Assembly: GCA_026770025.1 (NCBI GenBank)
Contig: JAMXDE010000018.1
Location: 1,302,001 to 1,366,000 of the forward strand
Length of the DNA stretch: 64,000 nt
Source: Craspedostauros australis
Lineage: Eukaryota; Bacillariophyta; Bacillariophyceae; Mastogloiales; Achnanthaceae
Direction of reading: 5' to 3'
The first letter of the stretch is position 1; every line of letters starts with the position of its first letter. Both the position numbers and the translations under genes were made by a program. The notes below the pieces were generated by a model. That model ran no database searches, was not told the DNA's origin, and saw only the letters and a program-made list of their open reading frames with translations. Shown piece by piece: positions 23,302 through 33,029 of this stretch.

Positions 23302-25091
23302 TCATGCATGCACTGTTGATGCAAGTCCATCCTCAGAGACAGCAGCTGAATGAACTCCTGTTGTGACAGATCTTGGAACACCATCCATTCGTTGGTGTAC
23401 AGAATCGTTTCGGCTCAGCACATTGTCATTCTCGCGACGATGGACAAACCCAGCAGTGGGGGCTTGTGGCATGTCCGAGATTGAGAAGGTGGTGTTGTCA
23501 ATGTTGGTTGCTGCTGCGCGCTGCTGCTCCACCATGCGAGCATACTTGGCCTTCTCCTCCTCAAGTGCTCTCATTTTCTCCATGAGACGAGCATTGTGAG
23601 CTTGCGCAGCACAGACCTGCGCTTCTGCCTCGGATGAAGCTTTCTGTTGCGCCAATTTTGTGCGAGCATTTGCCTGCTCAATGAGTGCTCGGGCTTCCTG
23701 CTCTGGCTGGCGACGACGGTCCTCCTCCTGTTGTGCACGAGCCTCTGCTGCTTGGCTGCGTGCTGCCTCCTCCTTGTTCTTGTGGCGCCCAGTAGAGCGC
23801 AGCGCGAAGTTGCAGCTCCTGGCATGTTGCCAAAATGGCTTGCTGCTCCTTGCTGTCCCCAACCAAACCCTTGTTGATGTAGCTGAGTTGGGGTTGCAAA
23901 TGGCTGTGTGCCAAACCCAGCAGGCAGGAATCCATGCCTGTTGGCAGCGACACCATGGTGTCCTGAGAATGCTGGGGCTCCTGGTGATGGAGAGAAGACA
24001 CTGGGCGCAAACCAGTTGTGGCTGCGTTGCGGAGTTCCAAACGGTGCTCCACCAAATGTGTTGTTTGGCTCCATCCCCGCGATGGTACGTGAGATGGTGT
24101 GACCAAGCGGAATCGCCGCCTTCTGCTGCAGCTCAAAACAGAACGCCACGATGGTGAACGACCCAAGACCGTTGTAGATGATGTGGTACTGCGCAGGCAT
24201 TGGCATCTTCATCACAGCATGCCAGAAGTTGTTGTCCATCTGGAAGTCAACACTTACCCTGCGCGTGACTGCAAGTTCACCGTTCTCATCGGCTTGCGAT
24301 TGTGCCATCGAGCGAAGCGCTTCTTGTCCCTGACGAAGGCCAACGGAAAATTGAGGACGATCCGTGAATGGCCCGTAGATGCTGCTTGCGGAGTAATAAG
24401 TCGCCGGTAGCTTGTACGCCAATTTAACGCTCCACCCGTCATCCTCGCTGGAGAAGCGAATAGATTCTGGGTTGACGAGCGGTTCGAGCACAAAGAAGAT
24501 GTGGACTCCATGATGGTTGTGGATCAGAATGCCTCCCAACACTGGATCCAGCGCATTCTCTTGGAATGATCCTTGCTTGACCATGTTGGCACTCGAAGTT
24601 GTCACAATTTCCTCGTTTCCTTTCACATGGTTGATGTTGAGGCTGCACATTGCTTCTTCAATGTTGTTGTTGTTGCAGCTAGGCGTTGCGCTCTTTGGTG
24701 TGGTGTTTGGTGTAAACTTCGTGGTTTTGGGCACTTTGGTACGATGAGGCATGATGAATGGTGGAGTGGCAAGGATGAGATTGTCGTCGATGAAGTTGGG
24801 TGACAGTTGATCCGCGGAAGCTCCGTCCGATTTGGAGCCAGCAAACGAGAAGCTCTTGTCAGTGCTGTTGCTGATGTCGTTGGTACTGCTGGCTCTGTTG
24901 GAGTGTGGTGTGCTTACAACTGTTGGCGAATTTGAAAGCTCCTCCTCATTGTCACAGCTGGCATCGTCCTCGTCTTTGTTGTTGGGTTCAAAATCCTCGT
25001 CATTCGTGTCATTGCTGTTGTTGTGGCCTGATGGGTGGTACCGGAGAGTGTCTTGAAGTTCTTTTGGCAAATCGCTGTAATTTTCTGGCAT
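23302..25091 (-). pseudogene. second ORF of transposon A, frame-broken
   Basis: An open frame from an ATG at 25091 runs to about 23571. It has an Asn/Asp/Ser-rich acidic N-terminus, a folded-looking centre (GGILIHNHHGVHIFFVLEPL to FTIVAFCFELQQKA, about residues 195-330) and a Phe-Gly-rich stretch (NTFGGAPFGTP, GFGWGQQ). Coding character then moves to another frame (23862-23302) with a strong Ala/Glu/Gln coiled coil (EEAARSQAAEARAQQ). The shift lies near 23.8 kb and may be a frameshift or an unrecognised intron. An extra exon may lie at 25193-25483. Harbinger elements carry a second protein needed for transposition, typically Myb-like; I see no clear Myb motif here, so the role is inferred from position only. 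Confidence 0.5.
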
Positions 25092-26196
25092 GCTCAGCCA
25101 CACTTGGCACAAAACTCAAGTCCAAACCCTGAAAGCACAAAGAGGATGTGAGTGGTTGTGGTGAGCAACACAAAGCCAACATCAAACCACCATCAGATGC
25201 TCTCAGTCAATGCATACCTTTGCCAGTTTGCAGGAACTTCTGCAAGGCTTGTGACAGCTTCTGGAGTTGCATTGGAGGTTATGCTTTGTGTACTTAGCTT
25301 GCCAATTGGTGTGCATTTCTCAGAAATGGTTGAGTCCTTCGATGGAGGGATAGAAGTGTGCAGGTGTTTTGCTGAAGCCTTTGATTGTGTACGTGGCGTG
25401 GTTGCCTGTTGCTGACCAGCAGCCATCATCATTTCGATTTTTATTGCATCGTGCATGATTTGTGCACACACGACGATCCGCATCGATTCGACAATAACAG
25501 CATGAGTTGGGAGGAAAATAGATGGATTGAAACGAGCAATCCAAGAGTGTGATGCTTACAAGTCAGGGTCAGCACATGCACAAGTTCTATCGAGAGAGCG
25601 CACCTCTGATGCGCAAAGAAGGCAAAGTAACCCAAAGCCACGAACGACGAATCGCTACGACTTGTTTGTACTACAACTAACAGCAAGGTTTGTAAACTAC
25701 GATCTAGAGCACTCAAGTATTCAAACGGGCTCATCGTGGAACATCATCGCACTATTCATCTCTCGCCGTTTGCAGTTCGAGGAGGAGGACGCTTGTTTTG
25801 TGGCGCTGTTGTGCTCATTTCGTGATTGAGTTTGGTTTGTGAGAAGCCGCACAGCCCCGCTTGTTGTTCAGTTTTTCGGTTTGCGGAACGGACACAAATC
25901 ATGTTGATGTGATCACGTGTTATCGGTGACGACAACTCGAATTCTTGTGACGTCGTCGTGCCAAAATCGTCCGACAGGACGCGTTTTTTGTCCGACAAAG
26001 CAAACCTTCAAGTCGTGTCGTATTTTCAACGAAACGTGAACGCAAGCCGGTTCTCGGTAGAACTCCAGTAGGAACTGTTCGTAGGATCTTCCCTCAGGGA
26101 TCTTTTGTTCCCCCAATGACGACAAAACAAAACTCAACTCGCCAAACACCGTTTCAAACAGAAATGGGAGGAAGGCCCAGTGCGATTCTTGTCTGT

Positions 26197-26260
26197 CGTC
26201 AATTTGTTTTGCGATGTCGTCAATTTATTTTGCGATGTCGTCACTGTATTTTGATTTGTC
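26197..26260. repeat. 21-bp repeats inside transposon A, about three copies
   Basis: The unit is approximately CAATTTGTTTTGCGATGTCGT, repeated with drift, in a non-coding part of transposon A between its two open regions. Confidence 0.7.
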
Positions 26261-27384
26261 GTATCGGACGGCAAGGCTTGTCGTTGTGACAATGGTTTCC
26301 GTTTGATGGAACGAATTCAACTGTTTGATGCTGGCCATTGCAGTCCCGCCTCGCGCTCTGTTCACATGGTGCTGTGTGCGCGCATTCGTGTGCGCGTGAC
26401 AGTGCTGGATGCGAGATTTGCGTGGTTCTGATTCGTGCACGCTGTGTTTCCTGCCAGACGTGTCAACCCAGCGTTCGATTTTCGTGGCGGAGCAACTTCC
26501 CGCCAAAAGCCGCACAGAGGAATGAACCAACAGCAACGCCTGTGTGGGTTGAATTGCGATCGGCACCTCTCGAGCATCACAGCACATCACATCGACCACC
26601 AAACGTGGCCCCCCTGTTTCTCGTCTCTGCACCACGACGCCTGGAATCCACGCAAGAGGCACCCAACACAACGAACAACGCAAGCCTGCTTGGTGTGGCA
26701 TTTTATCGCCAGATACGATCCTGACAAGTTGCAGTTGGTGTTTTGCCTGACAGTGTGGTTTGTTATCGAATGGTGTTGGCTGCGAGACATGCGTATGATA
26801 CAAACTTGGTGAGGAGTAGTACATCATCCTGTACCGATGGTGAAGAGGAGCTTGGCACGGTTTGCATATACTGTTTACTCTGCCATCATTGTCTCTCTGT
26901 TCTACTCTTGTTCGTCCAAGAAGTCCGCCATTGTGATCTGTGCTCAAGAGGATCATGGTCCGCACAACTGAATACCTAGTGTATTCACTGCCGTGACAGT
27001 GTTGTATGCAATGGCTCGTCGTTGCTCATCAAGCTTCGTGTGGAGTATTGCAATTGCATGCCATGTCGCCTGCGATATTGCGTGGAACAGAAACCATGAA
27101 TGCAGCATGTCCGGTATCGACCGACTCGATGAGTTGGCTCACACAACCTCCATGTGATCAATCGCGCTATCAAGATGGTTGGAGCAAACAATGAAATGAA
27201 TACCACGATGTGGAGCATACTACTTGCACTTGCAGTGGCTCCTATTAGAGCACATCTGAATAGAATAGAGACGAGGTGTGATACCATGTGAACTTGGTTG
27301 CTCTCAGCTGATACTGTGCTACTGACGGAACAGATCGAGCCCATTTTCGCCATTGCTATCAGCAGGTGAATGGTGAATGATGTC

Positions 27385-28330
27385 TCAGTATGTGACATGG
27401 AATGGCTGATTGCCCGCATCGATCTGAATCTGGGTGATTGTGGCAATGGCCTTGAGCATATACTTGTGTAGGTTGCAATCATGGAGGAAGCTCTTCTCAA
27501 GGATCTTCCGGTTCTTGAACCTGCCAATAATGGTCTTGTGTCGTGCTCTTGCGATGCCCTTGGCCCTCTTCTCTGCCATGGAGACGAAGTCGCCAGATGT
27601 TCTGATGCATTCATCGCCACAATATCCGCGATCATCCTTGATCATCTCGCCATCGTCAAAGCAATTCTTGAGACCTAATTGAAAGATCTTGAGGTCTGGA
27701 TGAGACCCACAAGGGAAGGACCCATTGATCCAAACAATGCCGCCACGTTGGATGGAGATCCCAACTTCATATTGCAACCAGGCCCGCGGAATTTGTGGGA
27801 GTACCACTTCTTGTTGAATGAGGTTGGCCCTGCGATCTGGAAATCTATGCCATCCACCATGATCTTGCATGAGAGGTCAACTTGGCCAAGGTTACAGTGC
27901 TCCCACACAACCTGAAAAGGAAAATGCACAATGAGTGTGAGTGTGCTCATTTGGAATCGAGCAATTGCACATTGTCAGAGCAAAGTAGACTCAGGCAGAC
28001 TTCATATGAACTTACCACAGTGTAGAGCTTCGAAGCAATCTGCTTGATGACTTGCCATATGTATCTCTTCAGCATCCAATCTGCCACTCCAAGGAAAAAC
28101 AAGCCATGTGCACAGTGGGATAGTGATGCAAATAGTACAGCATCCACAACAGATGCTTGGGCTTGATCAGAGCAGCAAAGTTGCAGTGCTCCCAGATGCA
28201 AAGGCACAAGCATGGATTCACACTGAATGTGGATGCGAAGCTCTCTCCAAACTGTGACTGCGCAAAAGGCTGGTTGCCATTTCTGACTTTCAGAGAGATG
28301 GTCATCAGGAACTGGCCAAAGATCACAAGG
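27385..28330 (-). pseudogene. DDE transposase of transposon A (PIF/Harbinger, IS5-like), broken
   Basis: Pieces in different frames align along the intact transposase of transposon B. They are CIWEHCNFAALIKPKHLLWMLYYLHH (N-terminal part), then ADWMLKRYIWQVIKQIASKLYTV ending at a GTAAGT donor near 28015. After an acceptor near 27912 come VVWEHCN, MVDGIDFQ (first Asp), a frame change, then GEMIKDDRGYCGDE (second Asp) and ARARHKTIIGRFK. In the last motif the expected catalytic Glu (HET in B) is Lys. There are at least two frame breaks. The intron sits at the same place as in B. This copy cannot encode a working DDE enzyme. Confidence 0.8.
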
Positions 28331-29153
28331 TGCCAACATTCACATTGACGGAGTCGAAACAAGATGGCATGCTTGTGTTGATGTGTGATGACGATTGTGA
28401 TGGCTTTTGTTTGATCAAATTTCAGAATGTATCCGCTCGATGATGATGTTGGGTGCATGTTTTTGTTTGTGGTCGTTGTTTCCGTGCCAGGATGGCATCA
28501 TGGAGATCTTTTGTGGCTGCCAACCTCAGTTAGCTGGATTGTATCAATGCACAAATGAGGAAAGGGAGATCAATGGCATGGGAATCAACATGGAATGCAG
28601 ATTGAGGAACCCACATTTGATCCAATTGCCACATGATGCATCACAACAGCAAAGACTGACACCACTCATCATTGATGTGCTTGTCATGATGAGCAGTGGG
28701 ATAAAAGCAATGACACTCGAATCGAGGATTGTCAATGGCAGCGATGGTCAGAGGAGCAAACCTACCAAGAGGAGTCAAATATTCCATCAGCTTGTTTGGA
28801 TTAGTTTCATCTTGTGAAAGACATGTGAGTTTTCATTGGTGGGATGTGTGGCAACTGGTCGTTGATCACGACTTGATGTAGGGGACGGAACACACCACAC
28901 CGGCGCGCTAGCATTGTTGAATCAAAGAAATAGAGCCAAATTAGAACCTTCTGAGGAGGAATATTCAAAGTAGCCATCTCACTTGTTCTTGATGTTCGAG
29001 CAGATTGTTGGTGTTGAGGCGGATTGTGTTGTAGTTTGGCCGGGTGGGTCGATTGTATTCGTTTTGATTTAGTCGAAGTGGTCGTTGTGTCCTCAACGCT
29101 TCTGTGCACTTGTTATGGGACCCGTGATGTCAGCAAAAAAGCAAATTATAGTT

Positions 29154-29177
29154 TTTTGTAACTTTTACGATGACTCC
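29154..29177 (-). repeat. right terminal inverted repeat of transposon A
   Basis: Perfect inverted partner of 22970-22993, followed by the CTG target duplicate. Confidence 0.9.
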
Positions 29178-29229
29178 CTGTTGGTGCTTCCCCACAGGTT
29201 TTATCGATACTCGGCATGTGTGCAAGCTG

Positions 29230-29580
29230 GAACACCCAACATTTTGTCCGATTTTCACTCTTCTAGATCGTGACCTAATTTACCGGGACTTAATACACTG
29301 CGTTGAGACAGAAAAGTGAATCGCCTGAAATCCTGAAAATCGTAGATAGGGTTACGCTATTGCTCTTCAATTGTCGTTGGTCCAGGCACGACAGAGACCG
29401 GACAAAACCGGAGAAACTAGGTCAGACCGGACAGACCGGACAAAATGACCGGACAAACCGGACAGACCGGACAAACCGGACAAAACGACCGGACAGACCG
29501 GACAAACCGGACAAAATGACCGGACAGACCGGACAAAACAAACGAATCAACCGGACAGACCGGACAAAACTCAAGAATTT
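29230..29580 (+). repeat. left long terminal inverted repeat of transposon C
   Basis: About 350 bases are similar to the complement of 32430-32800, including GGGACTTAATACAC and TTGAGACAGAAAAGTGAATC. Drift of several per cent, with small insertions, suggests some age. The inner half is the CCGGACA repeat array. Confidence 0.85.
29393..29568 (+). repeat. subterminal tandem array of ACCGGACA units, left arm of C
   Basis: Some fifteen 8-10 base units of CCGGACAGA / CCGGACAAA type run head to tail. Such subterminal arrays are often transposase-binding sites in DNA transposons. The right arm holds the inverted counterpart (about 32440-32635). Confidence 0.85.
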
Positions 29581-29639
29581 ATCGAACTATTTAACGGACG
29601 TTTGGTCGAATATAACGGACATTTGGATCGTGAAGAAAC

Positions 29640-30940
29640 AGACAAAACTACTTCGCACGGAGTGACGCAAGCCAACCCAAACCACAAGAACAGATCAGCG
29701 AAACAAGACAACAAGCCAGCTTCGCACTGAAGTATGGCATCATGCCAATGCAAATGCCTGGTTCTATTGCAATACATGTGTTGTTCTTATTAATGTTTTG
29801 TGGTATGACATCAAATCTCGAAGAGTTCTGCTCCATCATCCTGATGGTATTGCACAATGACACAAATGGCTTCAAACACATGCTTCTGCTTTTCTGTGCC
29901 ATGCAAAAAGTGATCTCCAGCACGCTGAAGAACTCCAGTCTCTCATTGAAGGTCTCATGATGCAACCGTGCTCTGCTCTTGAAGTTTTCAAGTTCTGGCC
30001 CATCGATCTCATTTGGTGTTCACATCATATTCTTTTTCATACGACTCGTCCTGTGCCCACGATCAGCAATGATGACTTTTCCACCTGTGATCTGATGCAA
30101 CAATCCTTCACAACAAATAGTCAAGTCATGTTTACCTCCTTGGTGGAGCCCGTGGATCCAAACACACTTTAAGTGGTACACAGTGATTGCAATCTTGTAT
30201 TTGAGAGCACCGTGGTTGAACTTCTTTGAGCCCCATGCCAGATCTGTGTTGAGTGTTGAGTGTTGAGTGTTTCTGCTCCCATGCATGAAAATCTGTGCTG
30301 TCAACTGTGGCAATGAAAGCTGTTCCCTCTGGATCATTCAATGAGCTTGGCCAAACAATCATGTCAGCTTTCATTGCTGCAATCATTTTGATCCAGCACC
30401 ATAGATGATTCCATATTGCATACTATCAACATATCCCACATGCTGCAGCAAGGATGTTGGCATTCTTTGGATAGGTCCATAGAAAGTATAGAACTGCAAG
30501 GAACATTCAGAAGCCTCTTCCAGTGTTGTCATATTGTGATATTTTTGCTGCGGAAGTAGTCATTGTGTGCATGTCATCCCAAATACCTGAAATAATTTCC
30601 GGCCAAGATGCATAGTGAGATCGGAACATGGTATTTCTTTGATCCATTGTCATGTCAAGAAACAAAGGGCAAAGACCAGTTCAGCAATAAAACCTCATTC
30701 CAGGACACCCAATGGTTAAGCGATGAGCATTTGTACAGAGGGTATGTGTGGCTTCTGTTGATGTGATGTGGTGGCAATGCTGCTGGCTTTGTTGTCATTG
30801 GTATTCTCTCCATTAGGTGTGAAATTGCCAATATGTTTGGTGCATTATGGTTGATCTTCCCTACTTGAGGATTTGTCAACATCATTGCTGTGTTCTTGGT
30901 TGTGAGATTGATGCTGTTGCAATGTGCAAGCATTGAGTCA
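29640..30940 (-). pseudogene. DDE transposase of transposon C, broken
   Basis: Pieces in different frames give, in order along the minus strand, GTAFIATVDSTDFHAWEQKH (first Asp in TVDSTDF), KYKIAITVYHLKCVWIHGLH, GGKVIIADRGH (second Asp) and ARLHHETFNERLEFF (HET with the Glu). These line up with the B transposase motifs TVDGTDF, RYEVAICIQTGDIVWCHGPF, MVEADGGY and ARARHETINRLFKKW. Frame changes separate them, so the gene is dead. The N-terminal part (30400-30940) is very degraded. Confidence 0.75.
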
Positions 30941-32048
30941 AGAGAAAAGAAGTTTCAACATAGAAAGTCTGTGTCAGAAATATTCATTCTTGAGGGCATT
31001 TTCCACAGGACTCCAATCATTGTCATCCAATGCAAGGAAGACATCAGAGTATGTGAAGTGCAAGTCCTGTCATAGCCAAAGTGCTGTGGAATTTTGCAGC
31101 ACATGTGGGATAGATGGATCATGGTTGTGGATCACCATAGTGAGAGAAGTCCAAGACATTGATGATGCTGTTCCTGTGGCTGCTTACCTCAAGGCAGGCA
31201 CTGTCATCATGACAAGAAAGGGCAAGAACAAATGAAGTTTGATTTGTGAGCTTTCTCTCTCTGCATTCTGTTGTCCTCACTTTGGTTGTATCACTGTCTT
31301 GTCATTGTGTTCTATGTTTGCTGCAGGTACTTGGCAACTTGGTCTGTTCTTTGTCTATTCTTGGCACAACACATCAAGCAGTCCAATCGGAGAATGCTTC
31401 TTGCTGCTCCTGCATCCGTGGATGGACAAGCTTGCATTTTCGCAACAGTTCGTTCTTCTCGAATGTTTGGGACAAGCTCTCTCATTTTGTCTCTCAGGAA
31501 CTTGGACAGCCAGGCATCATGCCAAGCTCGAAGAATCGCACAGAAGCCAAATCCTGAGTGAAATCATCATTGTTCCACAGAATCAACAAGAAAGGAGTGG
31601 TCAAGACATAGCACAAACACCACAGCATACTCCAAACATCCCCACAATGTCAAGAAGAGAGGGTTGTATCAAGTGAAAGGCTAGCAAAGCAAAATTCATC
31701 ATTCTACAGGACTTGCTAGATGGTGTCTTGCCAATGACTGAAGAAGAGTTATCTGCTGCAGAAGTGTGGGACACATGCTGCTTCCACATGGCTGAATTTG
31801 TTGATGTTGTGCTCAGCCAGTTTGAAGCTCACCTTCGCGATCATTGGAAACAGTTGGGCAAGAAAGAGTTGCACCCCATGGTGGAATTGGCCTCATTGGA
31901 ACATGATAGATGCATACACCCAAGAGAAGCAATGAATTCTTGTGGAGGCTTGGTGCTCAACATGTCCACTGCAAGTATGCTCCTCCAACAAGACACCCAA
32001 GAAGTTGAACAAACAGAGGTGACACCATCAGAGTTGCAGCAACCCTGA
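30924..32048 (+). pseudogene. second ORF of transposon C with a zinc-knuckle motif, broken
   Basis: Plus-strand fragments in several frames look coding. The first contains EYVKCKSCHSQSAVEFCSTC, a C-x2-C-x8-C-x2-C zinc-binding pattern. A later one (31713-32048) is acidic (MTEEELSAAEVWDTCCF) and ends PSELQQP. Stops separate them. Position, divergent from the transposase, suggests the accessory gene of the element. No homology with the B accessory protein is obvious by eye. Confidence 0.5.
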
Positions 32049-32429
32049 CCAGTATATATGTGCAATTTGGAAAGCGCAAATTCAAAGAACACATCTACCA
32101 GGAAGTGCAACAAATCAGGCTTATTTTCTATCTTGAAACCAAGCACGACAACCCTCAATTGAGCAGAGCATATTGAACTTGAGCAGAGTGTCTCAGAATG
32201 GAGTACGCAACAGTAAGAACCAGCATCACTCTTCACAGCTTTTGCTATCTACTTTCCACATGCTAATCGCATCAACCAAAAATACTTGCCGGAGGTCGTT
32301 CTCCACACTCAACCCAGACACTCGCAATGTTGCTCCCATTTGATCCATCGCACGTCGCCGTGCTGACCTTCAGTGCTGGTTTGGGTACACTGTCCGTTAA
32401 CATTGTCCGTTAACAGTGACCGTTAAGAT

Positions 32430-32800
32430 CGTTAATTTTGTCCGGTCTATCCATTCTGTCCGGTCGTTTTGTCCGGTCTGTCCGGTCATTTTGTCCGGTC
32501 TGTCCGGTTTGTCCGGCCGTTTTGTCCGGTCTGTCCGGTCTGTCCGGTCGTTTTGTCCGGTCTGTCCGTTTTGTCCGGTCATTTTGTCCGGTCTGTCCGG
32601 TCTGACCTAGTTTCTCCGGTTTTGTCCGGTCTCTCTTGATGGGCGTGAACGAACCACAATCGAAGCAAAATAGCGCAACCCTAAGTATGCTTTTTGGGAT
32701 TTCGGCTGATTCACTTTTCTGTCTCAACGCCGTGTATTAAGTCCCGTTAAAGTAAGTCACGAGCTAGAAAAGTGAAAATCGGACAAAATGTTGGGTGTTC
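32430..32800 (-). repeat. right long terminal inverted repeat of transposon C
   Basis: The inverted partner of 29230-29580. Its inner half is TGTCCGGTC-type tandem repeats, the complement of the left array. Confidence 0.85.
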
Positions 32801-33029
32801 CTGGAGTGTACTGTCGTCGTTGTTGTCGACGTCGATGATGTTCTACTTTTGCGATACTTACTTACTTTGCTTGCGATGACTCGCGCTTTCCCCACAACCA
32901 CACGACAGAGAACCGTTTTGTTCTTCTCGACTTCGCGCTCTGCTCTACGACTACCAACCATAGTAGTACAATACACAGATAGCACAGCTTGCAGATACAA
33001 GTGTATACTACGTAGCACTCTGCTCCAAC

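Larger units (their letters stand above)
22970..29177. mobile_element. PIF/Harbinger-like DNA transposon A, decayed, 6.2 kb
   Basis: The ends are perfect inverted repeats of 24 bases beginning GGAGTCATCGTAAAAGTTAC, flanked on both sides by CTG (22967-22969 and 29178-29180), a 3-bp target duplication. Inside are a broken DDE transposase (27385-28330, minus) and a second, frame-broken open region (23302-25091, minus). A 3-bp CWG duplication and an IS5-like DDE transposase with a second ORF fit the PIF/Harbinger superfamily. The coding parts carry frame breaks and an altered catalytic residue, so the copy should not be autonomous. The ends have stayed identical for 24 bases. Confidence 0.85.
29230..32800. 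mobile_element. Harbinger-like DNA transposon C with long terminal inverted repeats, decayed
   Basis: The ends are inverted repeats of roughly 350-400 bases beginning GAACACCCAACATTTTGTCC, with CTG on both flanks (29227-29229, 32801-32803). Both arms contain tandem CCGGACAGACCGGACAAA units. Inside, a broken DDE transposase reads leftward (29640-30940) and a second broken ORF reads rightward (30924-32048), so the two diverge from the centre. The 3-bp CWG duplication and the transposase type fit PIF/Harbinger. The left end lies 50 bases beyond the right end of transposon A, and the right end 230 bases from the NBS1 stop. Confidence 0.85.

Noticed and set aside
23302-25091. FG-nucleoporin or host coiled-coil gene
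   Set aside because: The Phe-Gly stretch is short, the frame breaks, and the region lies inside the terminal repeats of transposon A.
29393-29568. CRISPR-like array
   Set aside because: Units are contiguous 8-10 base repeats without unique spacers, sit in inverted ends of a transposon, and the genome is eukaryotic.
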